Below are positions 56,320 to 64,000 of a stretch of DNA of 64,000 bases, in pieces (within the stretch, counting starts at the first letter, position 1; each line of letters begins with the position of its first letter). The DNA is from Victivallales bacterium. Lineage in GTDB: Bacteria; Verrucomicrobiota; Lentisphaeria; Oligosphaerales; Oligosphaeraceae. The translations under genes were made by a program, and so were the position numbers. The DNA lies in assembly GCA_017417585.1 (NCBI GenBank), contig JAFPYX010000012.1:1-64000 (forward strand), given 5' to 3'. The notes under the pieces were generated by a model that had not been told where the DNA came from, did not search any database, and saw nothing but the letters and a program-made list of their open reading frames with translations.

Positions 56320-59300
56320 TTACATCATTTGAGCGGCGCGGCTGTTGACGCGGATGTCCAGGCACAGGCTCTTCATTTCCTGGCGAAGGACATTGAAGGA
56401 TTCAGGCACTCCGGCGACCAAAGTGCCGTTGCCATCACGGGAGATGTTGCGGTAGATCTGATAACGGCCAGTGCAATCGTCGCTCTTGACCGTCAGCATT
56501 TCCTGCAAGGTGTATGCGGCCCCGTATGCCTCCAGGGCCCATACTTCCATTTCACCGAAACGCTGGCCGCCCTGATGGGCCTTGCCGCCCAGCGGCTGCT
56601 GGGTCACCAGCGAGTATTTGCCGGTTGCACGGGCGTGAATCTTGTTGACGACCAGGTGGTCCAGCTTCAGCATGTAGATCATGCCGACCATGACGCGCTG
56701 CGCGAAGGCATCGCCGGTGCGGCCATCGTAGAGTCGGATCTTGCCGTCGATGTCCACGAAGTCGTCGGTGCGGTCGATGCCCTTGTCGTCGATGATTTCG
56801 CCGCCGGTACAAAGGGCGTCGTTGCGCTCGCCGAGCTTCCAGCCCTTCTCCTCAATGAGGTGCCGTAGCTCCAGCTTGCCGTTTTCCGGCTCCTGGCCGG
56901 AGACCTTCTGGAGGGCGCGGGTGACCTTCGCGGGCACCGTCACACCGGCGGCCTCGGCGACCTTGACCAGACGCGCACGTTCCAGCAGGTCGCGCATGAC
57001 ATCCTCCTGGAGACCGTCGAAGGTCGGGGTGGCGATGTTGATTCCCAAAATCTTGGCGGCCCACCCGACGTGCGTCTCGAAGACCTGGCCGATGTTCATT
57101 CGGGAAGGAACGCCGACAGGGTTCAGGATGATCTCCACCGGCGTGCCGTCCGCCATGAAAGGCAGATCCGCCACCGAGACGATCTTGGAGACAATGCCCT
57201 TGTTGCCATGGCGGCCGGAGAGCTTGTCGCCAATGGAAAGACGGCGCTTGCTGGCGATATAGACCTTGACCTCGTTGATGGTGCCCGGATTGGAGCCGTT
57301 GTTCTTCTGCAACAGTTCGATGGCCTCCTTGCAGCACTGGTCGTTGTCTCGCAGCGCCCCGCGATAGCGCTTGACGATCTCATCAATCTTGCGCTTGTCC
57401 TCGCCCTCCCGCATCTGGTAGCGGTCGTAGTTGTTGGCCAGGCGGTTGAGCATGAGCTTGGTGATCTTGCGGTCCGCCGGAATCAGCTCCTCCGACTCGT
57501 GCGTCTCGGGATTCTCGGAGGTGACATCGCATGGCAGTTTCTGGCCAAGATACTCGTCGCTGAGTTCCTTGACCAGATTGTCGATGATGGTCTTTTTCTC
57601 ATTCTCGTAGGACTGGCGGGTCTCCGCCTGGCGCTGCTTGAGCTCCAGCTTGGTCACGCGGATCTTGGCCGGATCCTGCGCACGGGTCAGGCGCAGGTCC
57701 ATCACAATGCCGTCGTTGCCGGGCTCCGTGACCAGGCAGGTGGCCTTGACATCCGTGGATTTCTCGCCGAAAATCGCGTGCCAGAGGCGCTCCGTGGGCT
57801 CCAGGTCACTCTCCGCCTTCGGAGAGACCTTTCCGACCAGGTAGTCGCCGGGCTTGACTTCCGCACCGATGCGGATGACGCCTTCGGTGTCTAGGTTCTT
57901 GAGCATCTCGGCCTTCGTGTTGGGGATGTCGCGCGTAATCTCATCCCGGCCGCCCTGCTTGCTCTCGCGAGCCTCAACCTGCTGGAGGTTGATGTGCACT
58001 GAGGTGTAGACGTCGTCCTGCACCAGCTTCTCGCTGATCACAATGGCGTCTTCAAAGTTGTAGCCGCGCCAGCTCATGAATGCGACCAGCACGTTGCGGC
58101 CCAGGGCCAATTCGCCCTCGTCCGTGCATGCGCCGTCCGCCAGCGCCTGCCCCTTGACGACCTTCTGCCCCGCTGTGACGATGGGCCGCTGGTTCACCAA
58201 TGTGCAGGCATTGGAACGCAGGAATTTGTAAAGGATATAGACCTGGCATTCGTCCGTATCGCAGGAAAGCACATAGTCATCCGCCGTCTTTCCTTCCGGC
58301 AATTTGCCGTCCGGAGTGACGATGACCTTGTAGCCGTCCGCCCAGGCCACGATGCCAGCACGGGAGGCGACCTGAATCGCATGGGAATGGCTGGCGATGA
58401 CGCCCTCCATGCCTGTGCCGACCAGGGGACGTTCCGGACGCATCAGCGGCACTGCCTGGCGCTGCATGTTGCATCCCATCAGCGCGCGGTTGGCGTCATC
58501 ATGCTCCAGGAAGGTGATCACGCTGGCGGCCGCGGAGATCATCTGCTTCGGGGAGATGTCCGCATATTCGACCTCCTCGCGCGGGAACTCGCCGGCCTCG
58601 CCGCCGAAACGGCCGAGCACGCGCTCGTTCTTGAAGCTGCCATCTTCGTTGCGGGGTGCATTCGCCTGTGCAATGACGTGTTCCTCCTCCTCGGCAGCCT
58701 TGAGATAGACGATCTCGGGGTTGCCCTTCTTGTCCGTCACGACCTTGCCGTTCTTGACCTTGCAGTAGGGCGTCTCGATAAAGCCGAACTCATCCAGATG
58801 CGCATAGAGCGCCAGGCTGGAGATCAAGCCGATGTTCGGGCCTTCCGGCGTCTCGATCGGGCAGATTCGCCCGTAGTGGCTGGCGTGGACGTCGCGGACC
58901 TCGGTGCCGGCTCTGTCACGCGTAAGGCCGCCGGGCCCCAATGCGGAAAGCCTGCGCTTGTTGGTCAGTTCAGAGAGGCAGTTGGTCTGGTCCATGAACT
59001 GGGAAAGCTGATTGTGCTGGAAGAAGTCCTGGATCTGATTCTCAAAATGCTTGGAGTTGATCAGCTTCGCGATGGGCGGCAATTCGCTGCCGTCGTTGCG
59101 AAGGTTGTTCAGCTTGCCGATGGTGTTCTGCGCCACGCGCGCCAATCCCACGCGGCATGCCTTCTGCAGCAGCTCGCCGATGGTACGGATGCGGCGACGG
59201 GAGAGATGGTCGATGTCGTCCGGGGCACCGTTGGTCTTGGCCAGGCGCATGAGCTGCCGGGTGGCGGCGGCAAGATCCTCCTTGGTCAGAGTGCGGACAT

Positions 59301-60375
59301 TGGTGGGCACGTTGATTCCGAGGCGCTGGTTCATCTTGTAGCGGCCGACCAGCCCGAGGTCGTAGTGGCGCTCGTCCTGGTAGATGCGTTCGAAATGCGC
59401 CTTCGCTGTGGCTGCGGTGGCCGCCTCGTTGGGCGTGGGACGTAGCCGATGGTAGATCTCGCGCTGGGCATCCTCGCAGGTGACCGTGGTGTCCTCGGAG
59501 AGGCATTTCACGAAGTAGTCTCCAAGCTCGTCCGTCTGAACGACCTTGATTTCCTTGATGCCGGCCTCCAGCAGATTGCGGAGGATGTTCTCGTTGAGGT
59601 TGTCCAGCGCGTTGGCCAGGACAAATTCCTCGTCCTGCGGGTCGGACACATTCTCGACGGCAGTGAATCGCGCGGGATCCTCGTCCTTCATCAGGGCCTT
59701 GACGCTCTTGGTCTGGACCCCGTAGACCGCATCTAGGATCTCCTCGTTACTGTTGTATCCAAACGCACGGAGGAAGGTCGAAACCAGGAACTTGCGGCGG
59801 CGGCGCTTGCGGTCAAGATAGATGTTCATCTTGTCCTTCGGATCGAACTGCACCTCGATCCAGGAGCCGTGGTCGGCGATGATCTTGAAGGAGTAGAGTT
59901 CCTTCCCGCTGGCATGACGGGTACGCTCGAAGCAGATGCCCGGAGAACGGTGAAGCTGGCTGACGATGACACGCTCGGAGCCGTTGATGATGAACGAGCC
60001 GCTCGGAGTCATCAGCGGGATGCGCCCCATGTGGATGCGCTCTTCGCGGATGTCTTTCGAGCTGTTGCCCTTCATGCGGAAAGTCGCATAGATGTCGGCC
60101 TGGTAGTTGCCGCCCGCCTTGAGCAATTCCGGCAAGTCGGAATCACCATCCTCAATCTCATACTTGAGAAATTCGATTCCGGAGTAGTTTTTGCTCCCTG
60201 ACTCCTTCGTCGGGAACATGTCCATGAATACACTTTGAAGACCGTCGCGTTTGCGCTTCTCGGGCGCTACGCCCTTCTGCAGAAAATCCGCGAAGGACTT
60301 TGTCTGGATGCCGATCAAATCCGGTATCGGCATGACTTCCTTGAGCTGACCAAATGAGATTCGTGCGCCTTTCAT
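56320..60375 (-). CDS. rpoB: RNA polymerase beta subunit
   Basis: RpoB forms the other half of the catalytic cleft. The 1351-residue protein has the standard fork and rifampicin regions ([59 protein letters not shown]), [15 protein letters not shown], the [15 protein letters not shown] motif and the C-terminal [24 protein letters not shown]. Motifs at the rifampicin pocket look wild-type (the D-Q-T-N motif and the [10 protein letters not shown] arginine). It is preceded by rplL after about 245 bp containing an attenuator-like hairpin. Confidence 0.98.
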   Translation of the reverse strand: MKGARISFGQLKEVMPIPDLIGIQTKSFADFLQKGVAPEKRKRDGLQSVFMDMFPTKESGSKNYSGIEFLKYEIEDGDSDLPELLKAGGNYQADIYATFRMKGNSSKDIREERIHMGRIPLMTPSGSFIINGSERVIVSQLHRSPGICFERTRHASGKELYSFKIIADHGSWIEVQFDPKDKMNIYLDRKRRRRKFLVSTFLRAFGYNSNEEILDAVYGVQTKSVKALMKDEDPARFTAVENVSDPQDEEFVLANALDNLNENILRNLLEAGIKEIKVVQTDELGDYFVKCLSEDTTVTCEDAQREIYHRLRPTPNEAATAATAKAHFERIYQDERHYDLGLVGRYKMNQRLGINVPTNVRTLTKEDLAAATRQLMRLAKTNGAPDDIDHLSRRRIRTIGELLQKACRVGLARVAQNTIGKLNNLRNDGSELPPIAKLINSKHFENQIQDFFQHNQLSQFMDQTNCLSELTNKRRLSALGPGGLTRDRAGTEVRDVHASHYGRICPIETPEGPNIGLISSLALYAHLDEFGFIETPYCKVKNGKVVTDKKGNPEIVYLKAAEEEEHVIAQANAPRNEDGSFKNERVLGRFGGEAGEFPREEVEYADISPKQMISAAASVITFLEHDDANRALMGCNMQRQAVPLMRPERPLVGTGMEGVIASHSHAIQVASRAGIVAWADGYKVIVTPDGKLPEGKTADDYVLSCDTDECQVYILYKFLRSNACTLVNQRPIVTAGQKVVKGQALADGACTDEGELALGRNVLVAFMSWRGYNFEDAIVISEKLVQDDVYTSVHINLQQVEARESKQGGRDEITRDIPNTKAEMLKNLDTEGVIRIGAEVKPGDYLVGKVSPKAESDLEPTERLWHAIFGEKSTDVKATCLVTEPGNDGIVMDLRLTRAQDPAKIRVTKLELKQRQAETRQSYENEKKTIIDNLVKELSDEYLGQKLPCDVTSENPETHESEELIPADRKITKLMLNRLANNYDRYQMREGEDKRKIDEIVKRYRGALRDNDQCCKEAIELLQKNNGSNPGTINEVKVYIASKRRLSIGDKLSGRHGNKGIVSKIVSVADLPFMADGTPVEIILNPVGVPSRMNIGQVFETHVGWAAKILGINIATPTFDGLQEDVMRDLLERARLVKVAEAAGVTVPAKVTRALQKVSGQEPENGKLELRHLIEEKGWKLGERNDALCTGGEIIDDKGIDRTDDFVDIDGKIRLYDGRTGDAFAQRVMVGMIYMLKLDHLVVNKIHARATGKYSLVTQQPLGGKAHQGGQRFGEMEVWALEAYGAAYTLQEMLTVKSDDCTGRYQIYRNISRDGNGTLVAGVPESFNVLRQEMKSLCLDIRVNSRAAQMM

Positions 60376-60553
60376 GGCTCTTGACCTGAGGGGGTTGGAG
60401 GAGAAAAAAGGGTGGACTCTTCTAGGGCATCTAGGATTTCCAATGGTCCTAGCAGCCCCTGCAAAAACGCCAATCCATCTTCTAAATAACTGCGGGCAAT
60501 CTATTTAGTCTCATTGCCCGGCAACGCGAACGGAAATGGCTTCAAAATACGAC

Positions 60554-60601
60554 AAAATCCGGAGCCGCCATTCCCCTCTCGGGGAAACGACGGTTCCGGA
60601 T
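60554..60601 (-). terminator. Attenuator-like hairpin between rplL and rpoB
   Basis: On the minus strand a long stem (ATCCGGA with TCCGGAT, continued by CCCC/GGGG and other pairs) ends in a GAGA loop and is followed by TTTTGTCG. It could let part of rplL transcription stop, as in other bacteria where an attenuator sits in the rplL-rpoB gap. Confidence 0.8.
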
Positions 60602-60621
60602 GAATTCAGCACAAAGACTGA

Positions 60622-61002
60622 TTATTTGACTTCGACCTTGGCGCCGGCATCTTCGAGCTGCTTCTTCAGCTGGGCAGCCTCGTCCTTGCTCACGCCAGTC
60701 TTGACCGGCTTCGGGGCACCCTCGACCAGGTCCTTGGCCTCCTTCAGGCCCAGGCTGGTGATGGCGCGGACGGCCTTGATGACGTCGATCTTCTTGGCGC
60801 CGGCATCGGTCAGCACCACGTCGAACTCGGTCTTCTCTTCCTCGGCGGGAGCGGCGGCGGCGGCGGGACCGGCGGCCACGGCCACGGGGGCGGCGGCGCT
60901 GACACCCAGCTCATCCTCAAGGGTCTTGACGAGGTCGGAGACCTCCAGAACGGTCAGACCTTTGATCCACTCGACAACTTGTTCTTTGGTAATGTCGCTC
61001 AT
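60622..61002 (-). CDS. rplL: 50S ribosomal protein L7/L12
   Basis: The 126-residue protein forms the ribosomal stalk that recruits translation factors. An N-terminal dimerisation domain ([27 protein letters not shown]), a flexible Ala/Pro hinge (about 35-55) and the C-terminal factor-binding domain ([25 protein letters not shown]) are all present. The gene lies 15 bp after rplJ with an AGAGGAACAAAA leader. Several copies of this protein per ribosome fit the hairpin placed before rpoB. Confidence 0.98.
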   Translation of the reverse strand: MSDITKEQVVEWIKGLTVLEVSDLVKTLEDELGVSAAAPVAVAAGPAAAAAPAEEEKTEFDVVLTDAGAKKIDVIKAVRAITSLGLKEAKDLVEGAPKPVKTGVSKDEAAQLKKQLEDAGAKVEVK

Positions 61003-61017
61003 TTTTGTTCCTCTAGG

Positions 61018-61557
61018 TTACGCGGCTTGCTCTTTCTTTTCACGGAAAGCATTTAACACATACACGATACTCGACAACTTCGCGTTGAGGACGCGAACCA
61101 GACCACTGGCAGGAGCCTGTAGCAGTCCAAGCAACTGACCCAGCAGCACCTCGCGGGGCGGCAGCTCGGCCAACGCCGCAACCTCGGCGGCGCTGAGAAG
61201 CTTGCCATCCAGGAAGCCCAGCTTCACAGCCACCCGGGCCTTCTTCTCCGCATCCGGGGTGGCCTTGATCAGGTCCTTGATCGCCTTCGCCATGGCAACC
61301 GGGTCGTTGCTTCCGCTCACGACCGCCGTGGCTTCGACGATGTTCTGCTCCGCGACCGACTGGTAGCCCAAAGCCTCGGCGGCCTTGTGGATCAAAGTGT
61401 TCTTGACCACGTGGCACTGAGCGCCAATGGCGGCCAGCTGGGTGCGGAAGGCGCTGAACTCCGCCACCGTCAGGGCGCGGAATCCAATCAGAAAGAAGGA
61501 CTGGTCCTTCAGGAGGCCCTTGACGACCTCAAGCATTTGAATCTTTTCCGACCTCAT
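61018..61557 (-). CDS. rplJ: 50S ribosomal protein L10
   Basis: L10 anchors the L7/L12 stalk to 23S rRNA. The 179-residue protein has SFFLIGFRALTVAEFSAFRTQLAAIG, HVVKNTLIHKAAEALG, and a C-terminal helix that binds L7/L12 (VRVLNAKLSSIVYVLNAFREKKEQ). The ATG at 61557 overlaps the rplA stop region (1-base spacing) and is preceded by GGAGAAGGC; a longer frame upstream starts within rplA. The tight spacing leaves no room for the long L10-binding leader found in E. coli, so autoregulation must differ. Confidence 0.95.
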   Translation of the reverse strand: MRSEKIQMLEVVKGLLKDQSFFLIGFRALTVAEFSAFRTQLAAIGAQCHVVKNTLIHKAAEALGYQSVAEQNIVEATAVVSGSNDPVAMAKAIKDLIKATPDAEKKARVAVKLGFLDGKLLSAAEVAALAELPPREVLLGQLLGLLQAPASGLVRVLNAKLSSIVYVLNAFREKKEQAA

Positions 61558-61558
61558 G

Positions 61559-62263
61559 CTATGCCTTCTCCTTGATCTTGACGTTGACATCGAGCGGGAT
61601 GCCGGGGCTCATCGTTGCGCAGATGGTGGCTGCACGCATATAGACGCCCTTCACCGCCGCAGGCCGTGCACGCAGGATGGCCGCGAAGGCCGCATGCAGG
61701 TTGTCCGCCAGCGCGTCGGCGGCAAAGGACAACTTGCCAATCGGCATCATCACGCAGCCCGCCTTGTCACAGCGGTATTCCACACGACCAGCCTTGGCTT
61801 CCTTGACCGCCGTCGCCGTATCATCGGTGACGGTGCCGGTCTTGGGGTTCGGCATGAGGCCGCGCGGACCGAGGACACGGCCCAGCGTACGCACGTCTTT
61901 CATGGCCGCCGGAGTCGCGATGAGAACATCGAAATCCAGCCAGCCGCCCTTCATCTTCTGCAACAGCTCCTGGTGGCCGACCTCGTCGGCGCCGGCGGCC
62001 TTCGCGGCTTCCGCCGCATCGCCGTCCGCAACCACCACGACCCGCTGTGTCTTGCCAGTGCCGCGCGGCATCACGAGGGCGCCACGGACAATCTGGTCGG
62101 ACTGCTTGGGGTCGATGCCCAGGGTGAAAGCCACTTCGACGGTCTCGTCGAACTTGGCCTTGGGCATGGCCTGGAGCAACTTGATGCCTTCCTCGAAGGC
62201 GTAGTTCTTGCTGCGGTCGAGACCTTCGCAGCGAGAGCGGTAGAGTTTGCTTCGCTTCTTCAT
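61559..62263 (-). CDS. rplA: 50S ribosomal protein L1
   Basis: L1 binds 23S rRNA at the E-site stalk. The 234-residue protein has [35 protein letters not shown], the second-domain region [33 protein letters not shown] and [22 protein letters not shown]. Conserved rRNA-contact residues are intact. It overlaps rplK by 4 bp (ATGA), and rplJ follows immediately. Confidence 0.98.
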   Translation of the reverse strand: MKKRSKLYRSRCEGLDRSKNYAFEEGIKLLQAMPKAKFDETVEVAFTLGIDPKQSDQIVRGALVMPRGTGKTQRVVVVADGDAAEAAKAAGADEVGHQELLQKMKGGWLDFDVLIATPAAMKDVRTLGRVLGPRGLMPNPKTGTVTDDTATAVKEAKAGRVEYRCDKAGCVMMPIGKLSFAADALADNLHAAFAAILRARPAAVKGVYMRAATICATMSPGIPLDVNVKIKEKA

Positions 62264-62685
62264 TCGACCACCTCAATTCCCATGCTGCGAGCAGTGCCGG
62301 CGATGATCTTCACCGCGGCGTCCACGCTACGAGCGTTTAAGTCTTTCTTCTTGGTCTCCGCAATCGCCTCAAGGTCCTTGCGGGTAACCTTTCCGACCTT
62401 CTCGGAGCCCGTCGCATGAGCGCCAGTCTCGATTCCAGCCGCCTTCTTGAGCAGAACGGCGGCGGGCGGCGACTTGGTGATGAAGGTGAACGAACGGTCC
62501 TGGTAGACCGTGATGACCACCGGAATCACCAAACCGGCCTGCTTCTGGGTCGCGGCGTTGAACTCCTTGCAGAACTGCATGATGTTCACACCGGCCTGGC
62601 CAAGCGCGGGTCCCACGGGGGGAGCCGGATTGGCGGCGCCGGCGGGAATCTGCAGCCGCACGATGCCCGTGACTTTCTTTGCCAT
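62260..62685 (-). CDS. rplK: 50S ribosomal protein L11
   Basis: L11 binds the GTPase-associated region of 23S rRNA. The 141-residue protein has the N-terminal proline-rich domain ([32 protein letters not shown]) and the C-terminal rRNA-binding domain ([30 protein letters not shown]). The 198-bp gap to nusG contains a good promoter. Stop overlaps the rplA start by 4 bp. Confidence 0.98.
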   Translation of the reverse strand: MAKKVTGIVRLQIPAGAANPAPPVGPALGQAGVNIMQFCKEFNAATQKQAGLVIPVVITVYQDRSFTFITKSPPAAVLLKKAAGIETGAHATGSEKVGKVTRKDLEAIAETKKKDLNARSVDAAVKIIAGTARSMGIEVVE

Positions 62686-62809
62686 GTTGGTTTCCTGTTT
62701 GACAGCACTGGTAAGGGCTGGCAGGTTCCCTCCCAGATGCCGTCGGTTGTTCTTGACTCACGGAAACCCGTCCGGGTCTCCGCCCTGCCAGACGAAATGC
62801 AAATGCGGT

Positions 62810-62837
62810 ACTATAGCACCACCCCGCAGGTTTTCAA
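62810..62837 (-). promoter_or_regulatory. Promoter of the rplK-rplA-rplJ-rplL-rpoB-rpoC operon
   Basis: On the minus strand TTGAAA (complement of 62832-62837), a 16-bp spacer, and TATAGT (complement of 62810-62815) match a sigma-70-type promoter. The leader to the rplK start is about 120 nt. Confidence 0.75.
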
Positions 62838-62883
62838 GCGGCCAAGGCAGAATTGCCGCCTATTCGGGCTGGTTCATGGAGCC

Positions 62884-63495
62884 TCAGGCGTCCTCAACCC
62901 GCTCGACATCCTCGTAGCCAATCTCGGTCGGAGTGGCCCGGCCGAAGATGTTCACCGAGACCTTGAGACGCTGGCGCTCGCTGTCCACGCTCTCAATCAC
63001 GCCTTCATAGCCGATGAACGCGCTGTTGCCGATCAGACGCACGGTGTCGCCGACCTTGTACTCCACCTTGGGCTTCGGCGCGGAGTTCATAGCCTCCTCC
63101 TCAACCCGTAGCATCTCGGCAACCTCGTAGTCGGACAGCGCGGCGGGCTTGGTGCCGCCGACAAAACCGATGATGCCCGGCGTTCCCTTGACCAGATCCC
63201 AGACCTCAGAACGAATCCGGCCTTCCTCGTCAAAGAGCCGGAGTTGAATCAAGACATACCCTGGATAGCGCTTCTTGTTGCGGACCACAAGCTTGTTATT
63301 CTTGTCCCGCTTCTCTTCCTTGACCATCGGCACCCGCACGTCACCGATGCCGTCGTCCATGCCCTGATGGGCATCGTAGTCACGCTGCGAAATCAGTGTC
63401 TCCAGCGCCTTTTCCTCCTGACCAGTCACTGTCTGCAACACAAACCAGGACCCTTTTGACGCATCGTTTTCCATGGGCACCGCCGCCTCACTCAT
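62884..63495 (-). CDS. nusG: Transcription termination/antitermination factor NusG
   Basis: NusG binds RNA polymerase and couples transcription to ribosomes or Rho. The 203-residue protein has the NGN domain with WFVLQTVTGQEEKALETLI, RYPGYVLIQLRLFDEE and GTPGIIGFVGGTKPAALSDYEV, and a C-terminal KOW domain (KVGDTVRLIGNSAFIGYEGVIESVD). Length is typical. An insertion (DDGIGDVRVPMVKEEKRDKN) in the NGN domain is longer than in E. coli. It is preceded by secE after about 30 bp. Confidence 0.96.
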   Translation of the reverse strand: MSEAAVPMENDASKGSWFVLQTVTGQEEKALETLISQRDYDAHQGMDDGIGDVRVPMVKEEKRDKNNKLVVRNKKRYPGYVLIQLRLFDEEGRIRSEVWDLVKGTPGIIGFVGGTKPAALSDYEVAEMLRVEEEAMNSAPKPKVEYKVGDTVRLIGNSAFIGYEGVIESVDSERQRLKVSVNIFGRATPTEIGYEDVERVEDA

Positions 63496-63525
63496 ATCAT
63501 GTAATTAAACTGGGGACCGTATGGC

Positions 63526-63726
63526 TTAGTTCATGCCGGCGACCAGGCGGACGGCCATCGCGAAGATGCCATCCAGGACCGCGACCACCACCGTCATGAT
63601 GACCAGACCGGAAATCACGGCACGGGTGGACTCGAAAAGTTCCTTGCGAGTCGGCCAAGTGCACTTCTTAAGTTCACGGACGGTCTCGGAATACAACTTT
63701 TGAATTGCAGTGACGGGATTCGTCAT
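63526..63726 (-). CDS. secE: Preprotein translocase subunit SecE
   Basis: SecE is the small essential subunit of the SecYEG channel. The 66-residue protein has the cytoplasmic amphipathic helix AIQKLYSETVRELKKCTWPTRKELFESTRAV and a single membrane helix (SGLVIMTVVVAVLDGIFAMAVRLV), the minimal form of most bacteria. It lies between tRNA-Trp and nusG, the universal order. Confidence 0.96.
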   Translation of the reverse strand: MTNPVTAIQKLYSETVRELKKCTWPTRKELFESTRAVISGLVIMTVVVAVLDGIFAMAVRLVAGMN

Positions 63727-63790
63727 CGTCAGATCTCGGTTTTAGGATGAAATTGCCAAACGGAGGGAGGAACTCCCATTTAAAAAGGAA

Positions 63791-63866
63791 TGGCAGGAGA
63801 GGCAGGGATCGAACCTGTGACCTGCGGTTTTGGAGACCGCTGCTCTACCAATTGAGCTACTCTCCT
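63791..63866 (-). tRNA. tRNA-Trp (CCA)
   Basis: On the minus strand the acceptor AGGAGAG pairs with CTCTCCT. The anticodon loop CTCCAAA carries CCA in a GCGGT/ACCGC stem, and the T arm is CAGGG-like with TTCGATC. The discriminator G73 and an encoded CCA are present. It is 76 nt long, in the usual place between rpmG and secE. Confidence 0.96.
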
Positions 63867-63915
63867 GCAAGGCAAAATGCCTGGCTCGCCGTAGGGGCAG
63901 ACGCCCTAGCGGCCA

Positions 63916-64000
63916 CTAGCGCACCTCGCGGTGAACCGTCATCTTCTTGTCGAAGGGGCAGAACTTCTTCTTCTCAAGACGGCCGGGAGTGTTGCGCTTG
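63916..64000 (-). CDS. rpmG: 50S ribosomal protein L33 (5' end beyond the window)
   Basis: The last 27 codons of L33 are visible: KRNTPGRLEKKKFCPFDKKM, then TVHREVR. The gene is cut by the window end. The usual second zinc-pair cysteine after CP is replaced (CPFD), so this L33 may not bind zinc through that position. The neighbouring tRNA-Trp and secE confirm its identity. Confidence 0.92.
   Translation of the reverse strand, partial: KRNTPGRLEKKKFCPFDKKMTVHREVR

Noticed and set aside
51565-56868. A 1767-codon open frame on the plus strand, antisense to rpoC
   Set aside because: It is a mirror of rpoC's GC-rich codon pattern, overlaps the rpoC gene completely, has no RBS or recognisable domains, and the encoded sequence is low-complexity Val/Leu/Ala/Arg/Asp.

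Overview
The window reads as chromosomal DNA of a GC-rich bacterium of the PVC group, most plausibly a Lentisphaerota/Kiritimatiellota-type gut or sediment anaerobe. This is inference. It rests on the H-X9-DG pseudopilin, the many secreted and cytoplasmic glycoside hydrolases (GH42-, GH2- and GH115-like), frequent starts without a clear Shine-Dalgarno sequence, and a core gene order that is bacterial but not proteobacterial or Bacteroidetes-like. No rRNA, CRISPR array, transposase or prophage was seen.

Layout. 1-5.2 kb: the tail of an iron alcohol dehydrogenase, a flavodoxin-fold reductase, a secreted thioredoxin, then a compact minus-strand unit of four genes (Q-rich small protein, long coiled-coil protein, J-domain protein, HIRAN-domain protein) that I cannot match to a described system. 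5.3-9.3 kb: tRNA-Cys, rsmI, a membrane protein and pheT. 9.4-27.7 kb: accessory and carbohydrate genes, including a secreted phosphoesterase, two large secreted glycosidase-like proteins, a TibC-type O-heptosyltransferase, an acetyltransferase, a pseudopilin, a divergent GDPD, tRNA-Thr, and a GH42-like/epimerase/GH2/GT2 cluster. A gene-poor stretch of about 1.1 kb (13.7-14.8 kb) carries 21-bp tandem repeats. 28.0-41.8 kb: higBA, then housekeeping genes: smpB, queA, dapA, the DUF177-rpmF-plsX-fabD-fabG-acpP-fabF lipid cluster (no fabH; fabF is split by an apparent one-base frameshift), proB, a U32 peptidase and dus. 41.8-49.0 kb: an accessory island bracketed by two direct copies (about 420 bp) of rpmA with its terminator. 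It holds a broken DUF1016 nuclease gene, a fragment of a GlmU-like gene whose intact copy lies at the far end, a GH115-like gene and an AAA/DUF4143 ATPase. 49.0-51.4 kb: a LolA-like protein and an O-antigen-ligase-like protein. 51.5-64 kb: the canonical rpmG-tRNA-Trp-secE-nusG-rplK-rplA-rplJ-rplL-rpoB-rpoC transcription/translation cluster, all on the minus strand.

The most unusual structure is non-coding. Many gaps between genes hold degenerate heptanucleotide tandem repeats that keep a 7-bp register for 4 to more than 30 units, usually run right up to the next start codon, and twice begin inside the 3' end of the preceding gene. The largest (29,243-29,498, smpB to queA) changes from AGGTCAC-type units to ACTTTAA-type units without losing phase. 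Other oddities are short AT-rich, rare-codon islands inside otherwise GC-rich conserved genes, and a 26-nt hairpin repeat present twice, with G-U pairs preserving the second stem.
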